The notes: generated by a model not told the origin, from the sequence alone. Counted from the stretch's first letter, positions 1-8,788 are shown. The stretch: DNA of 42,866 bases from Fidelibacterota bacterium (GCA_016845065.1 JAERTG010000168.1:1-42866), one strand, 5' to 3'. A program made the numbers and translations.

Positions 1-1
1 A

Positions 2-70
2 CAAAAAACGCTTCAACAGAGGAAGCGAATTAACCTTAAACAGCGGCACCAGGAGGTGTCAATAACATGA
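2..70 (+). other. Possible 3' end of an upstream gene (22 codons visible)
   Basis: From the window edge one frame reads 22 codons rich in Gln, Lys and Arg before a TGA at 68-70. That stop overlaps an ATG at 67-69 (ATGA), and an AGGAGGTG stretch lies about 8 bases before the ATG, as in translationally coupled genes. The fragment is too short to assign. A recombinase or other island gene ending here is possible but is speculation. Confidence 0.25.
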
Positions 71-126
71 CTAGGAAGCCAAGGAAGTCTCTCTTAACTT
101 TGTGTCCAAACTGTGCCAAATGTTAA
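67..126 (+). CDS. 19-codon ORF with strong RBS, in frame with the downstream gene
   Basis: An ATG preceded by a near-perfect Shine-Dalgarno (AGGAGGTG) opens a 19-residue peptide ending in a Cys-rich tail (CPNCAKC), then TAA at 124-126. The frame stays open after that TAA and runs, without a start codon until the GTG at 217, into the 224-residue protein. Two readings fit. It may be a leader peptide. Or it may be the true start of the downstream protein, separated from it by a nonsense mutation or an assembly error. No function can be assigned. Confidence 0.3.
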   Translation: MTRKPRKSLLTLCPNCAKC

Positions 127-216
127 AAAAACGTACAATCATGTTCAAGTGGATCAATAAGATGGGTTGATCTAGATGATGGGACTGCTGATGTAGGCAT
201 ATTCAGCTATGTTCAT

Positions 217-891
217 GTGAATGCTCCGAGAGATCTATATAATATCGATTATTTTGACCACTCTGAGGCTTGGATCAATACTCAAAACATAGTTGGTAGT
301 TTACCAATTCAGCATATTCACCTACGGGAGAATGGGGGAAACAATAGTATAAATCCCTTGAGGGTAGGTGGATTATTTCCACCCGTTGAAAACTCAAAAG
401 ATGTTAAATATCTTGAAGCTTATATAAAGGATGAGTGGGATCAAATCGTATTGCTCCCAATAGGTGATGAGTATTCGCCATTTGTGGCAGGTAAACTTCA
501 ACCTGATGATTATACATTTTATCTAAACCTTCTAGATGAAGGAGCATGGGGCCTAGCGATGGGAGTATACAATATCCATACCGAACTTTACTTAGTAGAC
601 ATATATGGAGATCCAATAAATTTAATAGGGGTTTGGGACGTCAGCATGGATAATTGGTATCCGAATGAGAGGGGACAAACTAGTCCAATTTTCCCTTATT
701 TTTATGATCCAGATAATTGTGTACAAAACGAGAAAAAACCTTATGTGCTGACTAACTCCTTGAACGAAGGTAGATATAGCTCAAACGTAGAGCTATATCT
801 ACCTGGAATCTACATGATGGAAGTTTATATGGTTGCTGAAGCACGAGTAGAGGATTACAAAACTGCATATATTAGCTTTTTAGTGCAATGA
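217..891 (+). CDS. Hypothetical beta-rich protein, 5' end probably truncated or broken
   Basis: 224 residues from a GTG start that has no convincing ribosome binding site. The frame is open upstream to an in-frame TAA at 124-126, and the residues before the GTG (for example WVDLDDGTADVGIFSYVHV) read like protein, so this GTG is probably not the original start. The sequence is rich in Tyr, Asp and Asn and in short hydrophobic strands, as in an extracellular beta-sandwich. I see no signal peptide, membrane segment or sorting domain. It begins a four-gene plus-strand run (10-base gap to the next gene) whose other members look exported, so an envelope or secreted role is possible. I do not recognise the family. 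Confidence 0.55.
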   Translation: MNAPRDLYNIDYFDHSEAWINTQNIVGSLPIQHIHLRENGGNNSINPLRVGGLFPPVENSKDVKYLEAYIKDEWDQIVLLPIGDEYSPFVAGKLQPDDYTFYLNLLDEGAWGLAMGVYNIHTELYLVDIYGDPINLIGVWDVSMDNWYPNERGQTSPIFPYFYDPDNCVQNEKKPYVLTNSLNEGRYSSNVELYLPGIYMMEVYMVAEARVEDYKTAYISFLVQ

Positions 892-901
892 GGAGTATAA
901 A

Positions 902-2068
902 ATGACAAAATTACAGTATTTAACACCTGCTCTAGCTTTTTGCATTAGTTTAATTTTAGGATCATTTGGGCAACTTCATGCAAACGAACAATTTGAAATG
1001 CAATCGTTCAAAGGTGATCAAGTTATTTTTGGCCCAGTTGATGCAAATGGTATTCGAAATCCAGTTTTAATACAATCAAATGATGGACTTAAAATGACAA
1101 TACTTTCCCTTGATGAAAACCAGCTGAACCAGGATATTTCTGGTTGTTCTAGGGTCGTGCATTCAACATTTGGAAAGTACCAGGGTATAATGCTTAGTGA
1201 AGAGAGTCAGCTTTGCTTAGACACATTTTATAATCTATCCATTTACGAAGGAGCTAATCTGATATCAGAGTTGGACTGGAATATTTTCATATCTGAGGAA
1301 AGCACATCATTAATTTATCAGCCGCTTTACATAACTGAAAAGGATCAATGCATAATTGCATTTTCTGCGTCAAATATTTTGAGCAAGTATGATTTTAATG
1401 GGACTAAAATATTTGACTACACTCTTACTGGTGGATCTTCGTATGAGTTGATATCCCATCACTTTTTAGACGAGCGGATAATCATTCTGACTTTTGTAGA
1501 TCACATCGTGGCAATTGGCCCGCTTGGAAATCTTATTTGGACAAGAGATGGGGAATTCATGTCACGTGTCAAATATAATACACAAACTAGCTCAACTTAC
1601 ATATATGATAGGAATATAAATACAGGCTTCATTATTGGTGACAATGGTGGAACTAAATTCAGTTTTTCATATCCTATTACTGAAGGCATCGTTACACTTT
1701 CTGATGATCTTATTTTGAAAGGATTTAAGCTAATCGATTTAAAAATGAATAAAGTTATTCAACGTCTCCCAAATTTGATAGACGAAGATTACCGCGAAGT
1801 AAAAACATTTACAGCAAGCATGAACGGAGAGTTTTTAGGGTCTTTAGGTAGAAGGAGTCGTATGAGTCAATCAAAGCATAACTACATGATAAGAGTTGTG
1901 TCGCCAACAAACACTGTAATCACCGAGTACACCTTTAATTTTCCGGTTCCGGTTAAATATTCCAACATTGCAGAGCTCCAAATCTCAAATGATGGAAGAT
2001 TTGCTTCACTGGTCTATTCAGATTTAGACTCTAATGTTTATTTGCTTACCTTTAATCTTACGAAGTAG
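902..2068 (+). CDS. Exported hypothetical protein, possibly beta-propeller
   Basis: 388 residues. The N-terminus has a classic signal peptide: a short basic start, a hydrophobic stretch (about residues 8-23) and a likely cleavage near the Ala in LHANEQ. The mature part contains repeated short beta-strand patterns with aromatic and Gly/Asp turns (LGNLIWTRDG, SNDGRFASLVYSDLDSNVYLL) reminiscent of WD40/PQQ-like propeller blades, but I cannot define a repeat with confidence. It lacks the T9SS tail of its two downstream neighbours. The gene starts with ATG after a GAGG-type site and lies 10 bases after the previous gene and 12 before the next, so they are probably co-transcribed. Function unknown. 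Confidence 0.7.
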   Translation: MTKLQYLTPALAFCISLILGSFGQLHANEQFEMQSFKGDQVIFGPVDANGIRNPVLIQSNDGLKMTILSLDENQLNQDISGCSRVVHSTFGKYQGIMLSEESQLCLDTFYNLSIYEGANLISELDWNIFISEESTSLIYQPLYITEKDQCIIAFSASNILSKYDFNGTKIFDYTLTGGSSYELISHHFLDERIIILTFVDHIVAIGPLGNLIWTRDGEFMSRVKYNTQTSSTYIYDRNINTGFIIGDNGGTKFSFSYPITEGIVTLSDDLILKGFKLIDLKMNKVIQRLPNLIDEDYREVKTFTASMNGEFLGSLGRRSRMSQSKHNYMIRVVSPTNTVITEYTFNFPVPVKYSNIAELQISNDGRFASLVYSDLDSNVYLLTFNLTK

Positions 2069-2080
2069 GGAGGCCCAAGT

Positions 2081-3304
2081 ATGAAGGCTATTATTCAATT
2101 TATTTGCATGACAAGCATTTTGTTTGCAGGTGGTAAACGCTTCACTACTGAGCCCACAGGGTTCCCTGAGCAGACCATCTTAGCAGTTATAAATCAAACC
2201 ATTGCATATAATTCCCCAAATCTCAACTTTGACATTAGAAGAATTAATACCAATAATAGCAAGTACGATTCAAATCAAAACATAGGAATTAACAAAGAAT
2301 TAGCGCTAATGCACAAAAATATGACAGTATATAACTATTCCATTCCTTTTGATAATTTAGTCAGTGCTATTCAATTTCAGGAAAAAATCCAAAAAAGGGC
2401 GACTGAAGAAAAAAATTATAAGCACCTCATGGCACTCCTTTATGACAACGGTATTGCGGATAAACGTCAACAAAAGACCTATGATGCATTCATTAGTCAT
2501 TTAGACAACACTATTCGGAAATATTCTGAGAGATCCGACTCACTTATTGTGATTCATCATTCAGAGAGTAAGGTGGATTGTGAATTTTTACTAGCGTTCA
2601 GCTATCAACCAACACCACAATACTATTCTCTAGTAGATTCAATACTTAACAGAGACGCTAAGGCAAATATTATGATTCTTGATTATCTTGTACCTGATGA
2701 GCTTATAGACCAAGACATTGGTTGGATATCAGAAATACTGTCAAGTAATCTTAACAATATTACAGGTATATACTCAAGGGCAAGCCCTGATAAAAGAGGG
2801 ATCGAGACAACATATTTTTATTACAAGCTAATTGAGAAGTTGTATTTAGAAGACAACTCAATTTTTGAGACAATCTCAAATTCATTCTCAAGTATATATG
2901 CAGAGGGCTCTGCGTTGAGAATCAATAAACCTATCAAGGAAAGGTTCATAATTTATGGAGATGTATTCAATCCCAGTCTCTTCAACACATCACCGCAAGA
3001 ATCTAAATCAATTAATCAATTAGCTGAAAAAGTAATTTATCAACCAAGGATAATTGCGCATCCCAATCCTTTTAATCCAGAGATATCAATAAATATTGAA
3101 GGTATTGCTTCAGAGCAGGATTTAGAAGTCAAGATATATAATATTACTGGTCAATTAGTATATAAATATGTGTGCCATGCGAATGAAAATCATATATGGA
3201 ATGGGGCGAATATCAACGGTAGGTTATCTCCTGGTGGTGTGTACATCTTGGTTGCACAAACAAAATCAATTAGAATATCAAAGAAGTTAATCTATCTGAG
3301 ATAA
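2081..3304 (+). CDS. T9SS-sorted secreted protein with a faint caspase-like pattern
   Basis: 407 residues. Residues 1-17 form a short signal peptide. Residues about 327-407 are a Por/T9SS sorting domain: PNPFNP at 328-333, a YNITGQLVY strand, a WNG turn and a final GGVYIL...KKLIYL pattern. It should cross the outer membrane through the type IX system. The middle (about 80-275) has the rhythm of a caspase-like (C14) fold: a region ending SDSLIVIHHSES (152-163), where caspases have their SGHG histidine, then a predicted strand IMILDYLVP (197-205), where they carry the catalytic Cys. The His is present but not in SGHG, and the Cys is absent. The similarity is my pattern reading and could be chance; if real, the domain is catalytically dead. 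It sits third in the plus-strand run. Confidence 0.7.
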   Translation: MKAIIQFICMTSILFAGGKRFTTEPTGFPEQTILAVINQTIAYNSPNLNFDIRRINTNNSKYDSNQNIGINKELALMHKNMTVYNYSIPFDNLVSAIQFQEKIQKRATEEKNYKHLMALLYDNGIADKRQQKTYDAFISHLDNTIRKYSERSDSLIVIHHSESKVDCEFLLAFSYQPTPQYYSLVDSILNRDAKANIMILDYLVPDELIDQDIGWISEILSSNLNNITGIYSRASPDKRGIETTYFYYKLIEKLYLEDNSIFETISNSFSSIYAEGSALRINKPIKERFIIYGDVFNPSLFNTSPQESKSINQLAEKVIYQPRIIAHPNPFNPEISINIEGIASEQDLEVKIYNITGQLVYKYVCHANENHIWNGANINGRLSPGGVYILVAQTKSIRISKKLIYLR

Positions 3305-3307
3305 ATT

Positions 3308-5353
3308 TTGAGGAATCTCGAAAATTACATTATAAGGATAGTCACACTTAGCAATTTGCTAATGGGGGCGAGCTTAGTAATTGCTCAGCATAATGAAACA
3401 TTTCTGGCATTCGACAATTTACTGCTGGATAGTTTAATAATAAATGGCTTTTCAGTTCATTCTGGTGATGTCAACAGCAATGGATTAAAAGACTTTGCGG
3501 TTACACAATCTGACAGCGCAATAGGAGTTTATTACCTGACACCAAATGGTGCTTACAATCGACAATTCTACTCACCTGATACCGGTGGTATTTTTAAATT
3601 AATGATTGCTGATTTGTTTAATTTAACTGCTAAACAGATTGTGTATTCCTCTTCATATTCAGGCCTTTCCGCTTTAACCATTCTGGATGATAGTACCTCT
3701 TACATTGAATCTATATCACCATCTATTAAATGGAATTTTGACGTTGGTGACTTAAACCAAGATGGTCTTATCGATATAGTTGGAAACAGTGATGGCCGAT
3801 CAACAGAGCTTGTGGTGGTTTATCAGACTTCACCAGGAATATTTGAAGAAAACGTACTCGATTCTGAATCTGGATTTGGATATGGACTTCGTGTAATTGA
3901 TTATGATCGAGATGATGATCTTGATATCATTGCTAGTGTAGTTAATGGGTATGATCAATTACTGTTTTATGAAAATATAGGAAACGACATTTTTCTCAAA
4001 CATGTCTTACTTTCCAACACACCTGGGATTCTGGACTTTGATATTAGGCAGGTTGATTCTCTGCCATATTTTGACATATATTATGTCAGCAATCCTTTTG
4101 AATCCACCTCAACTATCAATCGTTTCCGTTACGGTTCTACAACAAATGAGAATCAAATATTGGCTACTGGGTTGTCACAATTATGGACTATCTCAGCTAC
4201 TAATATCGACCTGGATTCTGATATCGAGCTCATATCAGGAGAGAGGAATTTGGCATCACTATTTTACCTGGATTTTGTTGATGGCATCTATGAGAACATA
4301 CAAATATCAGATGAAATTGCTTTTGTCACAGATGTCGATATCATTCAATCCCCTACTGGTGGACAAGCAGGCATCCTATATGTTGCAGGAAATAGTCCTG
4401 GACAGAGTAGTGATGTAGATACTTGTGCAGTTGGAATAGTAACTATAGACGAGGTATATTCTGATTCAACATTGTTGTTCTATACCTTTAACGACATGCA
4501 GGGAGACACAGTTTACGATGAATCCCAACATGGCAATAATGGTGTGTTACACAATGTTGGTCAGTTTGATACATTCGGTCAATTTTCTGACTCTTCTTAC
4601 GTCCTAGTTAACTCAGACTATTATCGGCTGTTAGATGATGAACTACTGATAGAAATACTTTTCTCTCCATCCAACACACAACAAAGAGCATCACTCATTT
4701 CATGTTTCTCGGGTGGTGGGTATGAGGTATTTCTGGAGAATGGTAGCATTCACTCAAAATTTGTAATTGGTCAAGACACCCTTTACATTAACTCTGCAGT
4801 TGATATTAATGAAAATACCTGGAACCATTTCGCAATAAGTCTTGATGAAAATCAAATCAAGATATTCATTAATTATCACCAAATTGAAGTCATTCACGTT
4901 GGTGATCAAATTAGATATGGAGAGGCAAGTACGTTAGTTCTAGGGCAGTCGGCTACCCATGGATTGAATACAGGCTCACAATATTATGGGTTATTGGGAG
5001 GCATTAAAATTTCCGCAATTAGCTATGGAATTGAAAACTTTATCAACTATGATCCATCCTCAACAATTACTCCAGCGAGGCTAACAACCTTAGCAGCGTA
5101 CCCCAATCCTTTTAATCCAAGTACTACAATTCAGTACAGTCTACGAGAACGATCCGAGGTGATTCTAATCATTTATGATGTACTCGGTAGGAAGATCATA
5201 ACTCTTGAGAATGGGATAAAATCCAAGGGCGACTTTAAAGTGGCGTGGAATGGTTTAGATCAGTCTGGTTATGCTCTGAGTACCGGAGTGTATTTGTGTA
5301 GAATGCGAGCGAAGGGCTACAGTAAAACAATCAAGTTGGTATACCTGAAGTAG
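3308..5353 (+). CDS. T9SS-sorted VCBS/FG-GAP and LamG-domain secreted protein
   Basis: 681 residues from a TTG start 3 bases after the previous stop. The start gives a plausible signal peptide ending ASLVIAQ; an in-frame ATG at codon 19 is the alternative. Residues about 40-350 hold VCBS/FG-GAP style repeats with DxNxDG-like calcium loops (GDVNSNGLKDF, GDLNQDGLIDI, DYDRDDDLDII). Residues about 385-575 look like a laminin-G/concanavalin-like domain (LLFYTFND...DESQHGNNGVL, then WNHFAISLD). Residues about 592-681 are a T9SS sorting domain (AYPNPFNPSTTIQYSL, IYDVLGRKI, WNGLDQSG, STGVYL). This is a typical surface or adhesive protein of FCB bacteria. It ends the four-gene run. Confidence 0.85.
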   Translation: MRNLENYIIRIVTLSNLLMGASLVIAQHNETFLAFDNLLLDSLIINGFSVHSGDVNSNGLKDFAVTQSDSAIGVYYLTPNGAYNRQFYSPDTGGIFKLMIADLFNLTAKQIVYSSSYSGLSALTILDDSTSYIESISPSIKWNFDVGDLNQDGLIDIVGNSDGRSTELVVVYQTSPGIFEENVLDSESGFGYGLRVIDYDRDDDLDIIASVVNGYDQLLFYENIGNDIFLKHVLLSNTPGILDFDIRQVDSLPYFDIYYVSNPFESTSTINRFRYGSTTNENQILATGLSQLWTISATNIDLDSDIELISGERNLASLFYLDFVDGIYENIQISDEIAFVTDVDIIQSPTGGQAGILYVAGNSPGQSSDVDTCAVGIVTIDEVYSDSTLLFYTFNDMQGDTVYDESQHGNNGVLHNVGQFDTFGQFSDSSYVLVNSDYYRLLDDELLIEILFSPSNTQQRASLISCFSGGGYEVFLENGSIHSKFVIGQDTLYINSAVDINENTWNHFAISLDENQIKIFINYHQIEVIHVGDQIRYGEASTLVLGQSATHGLNTGSQYYGLLGGIKISAISYGIENFINYDPSSTITPARLTTLAAYPNPFNPSTTIQYSLRERSEVILIIYDVLGRKIITLENGIKSKGDFKVAWNGLDQSGYALSTGVYLCRMRAKGYSKTIKLVYLK

Positions 5354-5495
5354 CAGCAACTTTTTAGCAACCAAAACCCGCCAGGCCTTACTGTATAAGG
5401 GTCTGCATACTACTGAAAATCCCCGTGTGTACCTCGATGAATTGAGGCTCACGCCCATTTGGACCATCCAGTCGTACTTGGAGGGTAGACAATAG
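5352..5495 (+). pseudogene. Possible gene-3'-end remnant between the two gene blocks
   Basis: After the stop of the LamG protein, one plus-strand frame stays open to a TAG at 5493-5495. It reads like a real protein C-terminus (YKGLHTTENPRVYLDELRL, then TIQSYLEGRQ). It has no credible start or RBS and overlaps the preceding gene's end. The composition looks more protein-like than random and may be debris of an older insertion. I could not assign a family. The rest of 5354-5524, between converging genes, shows no convincing terminator. Confidence 0.25.
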
Positions 5496-5522
5496 TGGAT
5501 AACTGCAGCAATTTTCTAGCAA
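5353..5522 (+). repeat. Imperfect 18-bp direct repeats flanking a ~134-bp spacer
   Basis: GCAGCAACTTTTTAGCAA at 5353-5370 and GCAGCAATTTTCTAGCAA at 5505-5522 match at 16 of 18 positions. The first copy overlaps the stop codon of the LamG gene and the second lies at the 3' end of the first radical SAM gene's convergent side. They bound the remnant reading frame described for this spacer and may mark the joint of two insertion events. They are short, so chance or simple duplication is possible. Confidence 0.4.
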
Positions 5523-5524
5523 TA

Positions 5525-6889
5525 TCACTCCCAAGTAAGCCCCATATCCTTCCATACCGAAACAGCTTCCGTGGAAAGTCTGACAGTTACTCCCGGCATA
5601 ATTTCCTCTGCGTAATCTTTCAAAGCTTTATATGTATCAACTCGGAATTGTCTTTCATACCTGGACTTTTCCTCATCTTCATATTTGTCGACCATATTAT
5701 TCTTATAATGCTGATATAGGTCTGGATGTCTTTTGCGCACTATTTTTTCGATATTCGAATCGCTAAATCTGAGCATACCCAGGGTTATCCGCTCAAAATT
5801 GGGAGCATTTGTATCCATAACTTCTCGAATTTCTTCTAATATTGGCTTGTACTGCTTAACTGTGTCAGGATACTTAAGAATAGGGTCAATGTTGACTCGG
5901 ATTAAATACCCCCTCTTTAGCAGAGTAGCGGCAGCTTTCAGCCTTGCCTTATAATTCGGAACACCTTTTGAGAAATAGGAAGTCCCAGGTGTTACAGAGT
6001 AAATGACATTTCCATTAGGATCTAGATCTTCTAAATTTTCGATATTTTCACTTTTAGTCCTAATAAGCAACTGCCCACCATCTTTTTTCATCACCTCATT
6101 TCCGAATATGCCAACAAGAAACTTCAAATTGTCTGTCAAATGGTCATTTGCCATGCCATCATTCAAATCGCCATTATTAAAATGGAATTTACGTTTGATG
6201 TCCTTAAAATCGAATTTATCAAAATGGGCTATTATTGACTGAAAATGTTCAAGGGACCAGTCCTCCAAGTTTCTCTTAATTTCAGATTTATATTTAGTGA
6301 AGATTTCATGTATTGCTTCCTCTAGTGTGGCTTCGGGAATTGATTTTTCTAACACTCTTAGTAGCTGGTGTAATCTTTTCTTGCCATGCCTTTTAATATT
6401 TGATTGGATTCCGTGTACCTGAGTATACATGTGCATTCCAAGCAGCCCAATCTTAATTTCTCTTACTAAAACACCTTCGTCTTGAAAATTAGCGAAAATT
6501 GTTGGTACTGGGTTCTCTTTCAGAGTTGCCTGAAGATAACAGAACTCGCAATAATATGGGCACTCAAGCTCTGGTTTCAGGGCATACTGATATCCCTCTC
6601 TTGCTTTCTCCACCGATATAAATACATGGATAAATCTTAGATTTGTCCCCTTGTGATCTTTCTGTTTATTCCGCAGAACCATGCTTCGCTTATTTGCTAT
6701 CCAGGTTTCCTTCTCAATACTTTTTTTGGGGGTTGGCGGTAGTTGAACGAGTTTGGTCACTCCCTTTTTGTAGTCCCCAACTATTTCAACTTTGGGATTT
6801 CCAGCTTTAACTCTCTCAACAACTCGTACTGCTAGGTCTGAATTCAAGCCACTTTCTATGCCCAATCTTACTGGAAATAAATTTGCCAT
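5525..6889 (-). CDS. SPL-like radical SAM protein, copy 1
   Basis: 454 residues, ATG start with a good RBS (AGGAGTGATAG before ATG). The radical SAM cluster motif CxxxCxxC is CPYYCEFC with Cys110, Cys114 and Cys117. The following YLQATLK matches the CYLQTT signature of the spore photoproduct lyase (SplB) family. Later family landmarks are FNNGDLND...NDHLTDN, LLIRTKSENI and NIDPILKYPDTVKQYKPIL, near the expected order. The protein is about 100 residues longer than SplB because of an insertion after the cluster. No further Cys is seen where SplB carries its H-donor Cys, so it is probably not a true photoproduct lyase but an SPL-like radical enzyme, perhaps acting on nucleic acid. It is last in the minus-strand cluster, 43 bases after its paralogue. 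Confidence 0.85.
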   Translation of the reverse strand: MANLFPVRLGIESGLNSDLAVRVVERVKAGNPKVEIVGDYKKGVTKLVQLPPTPKKSIEKETWIANKRSMVLRNKQKDHKGTNLRFIHVFISVEKAREGYQYALKPELECPYYCEFCYLQATLKENPVPTIFANFQDEGVLVREIKIGLLGMHMYTQVHGIQSNIKRHGKKRLHQLLRVLEKSIPEATLEEAIHEIFTKYKSEIKRNLEDWSLEHFQSIIAHFDKFDFKDIKRKFHFNNGDLNDGMANDHLTDNLKFLVGIFGNEVMKKDGGQLLIRTKSENIENLEDLDPNGNVIYSVTPGTSYFSKGVPNYKARLKAAATLLKRGYLIRVNIDPILKYPDTVKQYKPILEEIREVMDTNAPNFERITLGMLRFSDSNIEKIVRKRHPDLYQHYKNNMVDKYEDEEKSRYERQFRVDTYKALKDYAEEIMPGVTVRLSTEAVSVWKDMGLTWE

Positions 6890-6932
6890 CTATCACTCCT
6901 ATATTGTAGTTCAACCTACACATTACTCAATA

Positions 6933-8291
6933 CTACGGGGTTAGACCAACAGCTTCCCAAATAGGTAAAGGTTCTGTCGACAACTCAACTTCAATCCCGG
7001 GCATTTCAGCTTGGGCGTAATCAATTAATGTTTTGTAGATCTCAATCCGTTTATCACTATCATATCGATATTTCTCATCTCCATCAATCCTTGTCATGTG
7101 ATCATTTGCATGACCGTGAAGATCGATATGCCGCTTTCTAATATTATTATCCAGATTCTTACTGCCAAATCGAAGCATTCCAATTGTTATGCGGTGAAAT
7201 TTTTCAGACTGAACGTTAAAATGTACTTTAATATCATCGATTATCTTTTTGTATGTCTTCATTGAATCTGCAGCAAAAATTATGGGGTCAATATTTAGGC
7301 TAACTTGATATCCCAACTTGAGTAATTGCTCAGCCCCTTTCAACCGCCCAATGTAGTCAGGCGGGCCTTTAACATATATCGCTGGTAGTATTGTGACTGA
7401 CACTCTGGTATTTTCACTTGGTGGCAGTTGTTTAAGATTATCAAAGTTAGCACTTTTGGTCCTGAAAAGCAGAACTGCGCCATCATTCTTCATAGTTTCA
7501 GAGGAAAATAGCTCAATGAGAAACTTTGAATTATCAGTAAGGTGGTCAAAAACTAGGGCATCGTTTATTTCTCCGCAATTGAACTTGAATTTCTGTTTAA
7601 GATCTTTGAAATCAAATTTATCGAGGTTAGCCTCAATGTCTTTCATTCGTGGGTTTTTGCTCTGGCTCAGATACTTTTTTATTTCGTCTTTATTGGCATC
7701 AAACAATTGTTGGATTGGGACGTCAGATAAATTTATAGGGATTGACTTATTAAGTACTCCCATAAGCCAATGAACCCACTTCTGTTGGTCCCATCCAATA
7801 TTATGAAGTAATCCATGAGTTTGAGTATGCATATGCATGGCGAGCAGTGCAATTTTAACTTCCCTTAATAGTACACCTGAATCTTGCAGATTTGTAAATA
7901 TTGTCGGTATAGGTTTCTTCTCCAAGGATCCCTGGATGTAACAAAATTGGCAGGAATAAGGACACTCATTTTCCATGCTTAAAGTAAATTGATACTCCTC
8001 TACAACATCACCTACAGCAACAAAGACATGAAGAAACCTAAGATATCCATGCTCCTTGCGCTTACATTTCTCGCGTATAATGAGGGCTCGCTTTGCGTGT
8101 TGCCAAATTACTTTTTCTTTGTCTCTAGCGGGGAGTTGTGTAGGGAGATTTAGAATCGTTGGGCCTCCGGACTTATAGGGCTTAATTACAACTTGTGGAT
8201 TGCCCGCCTTTACACGATCAACTATCCGATTAGCAAGTTCCGAATTTTGGCCAGCTTCAATACCTAATATTTCTGGAAATAATTTTGCCAT
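6933..8291 (-). CDS. SPL-like radical SAM protein, copy 2
   Basis: 452 residues, clearly paralogous to the next gene: both start MA.LFP..LGIE.G.NS.LA and align through the whole length. CPYSCQFC gives Cys110, Cys114 and Cys117 for the 4Fe-4S cluster at identical positions, followed by CYIQGSLEKKP. The SPL landmarks recur as FNCGEINDALVFDHLTDN, LLFRTKSANFDNL and NIDPIIFAADSMKTYKKI. Unlike copy 1 it has a Cys just before GEIND (copy 1 has Asn), so the two may differ in radical chemistry or one may be a regulatory partner. A 194-base gap with its own weak promoter-like sequence separates it from the upstream 97-codon gene. The substrate is unknown; DNA is an inference from the helicase and primase-like neighbours. 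Confidence 0.85.
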   Translation of the reverse strand: MAKLFPEILGIEAGQNSELANRIVDRVKAGNPQVVIKPYKSGGPTILNLPTQLPARDKEKVIWQHAKRALIIREKCKRKEHGYLRFLHVFVAVGDVVEEYQFTLSMENECPYSCQFCYIQGSLEKKPIPTIFTNLQDSGVLLREVKIALLAMHMHTQTHGLLHNIGWDQQKWVHWLMGVLNKSIPINLSDVPIQQLFDANKDEIKKYLSQSKNPRMKDIEANLDKFDFKDLKQKFKFNCGEINDALVFDHLTDNSKFLIELFSSETMKNDGAVLLFRTKSANFDNLKQLPPSENTRVSVTILPAIYVKGPPDYIGRLKGAEQLLKLGYQVSLNIDPIIFAADSMKTYKKIIDDIKVHFNVQSEKFHRITIGMLRFGSKNLDNNIRKRHIDLHGHANDHMTRIDGDEKYRYDSDKRIEIYKTLIDYAQAEMPGIEVELSTEPLPIWEAVGLTP

Positions 8292-8318
8292 CAGTATGTA
8301 TTCCCTTCTAGTCCATTA

Positions 8319-8349
8319 ATTATAAATATTGTGGTCGTGCATATATCAA
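8319..8349 (-). promoter_or_regulatory. Weak promoter-like site before the radical SAM pair
   Basis: On the minus strand TTGATA (8344-8349) and TATAAT (8319-8324) lie 19 bases apart, 28 bases before the radical SAM copy 2 start. Both hexamers are good but the spacer is longer than the ideal 17. If used, the two radical SAM genes could be expressed apart from the helicase genes. The remainder of the 8292-8485 gap is AT-rich and shows no gene. Confidence 0.4.
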
Positions 8350-8485
8350 CATCTATGCTTTGTTATATCAGTTACTTACACACTGTCCTCAAATTAAGGT
8401 TCGTCACCAACCATAGTTTAATAATCCTCATATCCACCTATTAATCAGAGAGTTACACCGATTATAGCTGACTTCACAATATTTA

Positions 8486-8779
8486 TTATATAAGGGTAAC
8501 ATTTCTCAATTGTCCGCCCTCATCAAACATGGACTTCATAATCTCTGTTGCATCAGGATCTTCTACGAGCACCCTTTTGTCCTGGACATTAAATATTTGA
8601 TATGCTGCACCATTTTTCTCACTCCAGGCTCTACCCAGAAAGTCTGCTGCCTCGCCATCGACTAAGTTCTGGATATCACGTTCAAATCGCTTACGTTTCG
8701 TCTTGCTAATAAACTCCTGGCCAACAAGATTTGATGTTGGCTGATCCGATATGATCACTTCAATGTTTTTAATTGCCAT
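8486..8779 (-). CDS. 97-residue hypothetical protein of the helicase/radical SAM cluster
   Basis: Small, charged protein with an ATG start 9 bases after the primase-like gene's stop and an AGGA about 10 bases upstream. The N-terminus (AIKNIEVIISDQP) looks like a beta strand, followed by a basic helix (SKTKRKRFERDIQNLV) and an acidic C-terminus. No signal peptide, membrane segment or metal motif is visible. Its tight position between the primase-like gene and the radical SAM genes suggests a dedicated subunit of the same system. I do not recognise the family. Confidence 0.65.
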   Translation of the reverse strand: MAIKNIEVIISDQPTSNLVGQEFISKTKRKRFERDIQNLVDGEAADFLGRAWSEKNGAAYQIFNVQDKRVLVEDPDATEIMKSMFDEGGQLRNVTLI

Positions 8780-8788
8780 ATTTATGTC

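Noticed and set aside
5525..8291. Classic spore photoproduct lyase
   Set aside because: The cluster motif fits but the donor-Cys position seems lost, the proteins are longer, and two copies occur in a defence-like cluster.
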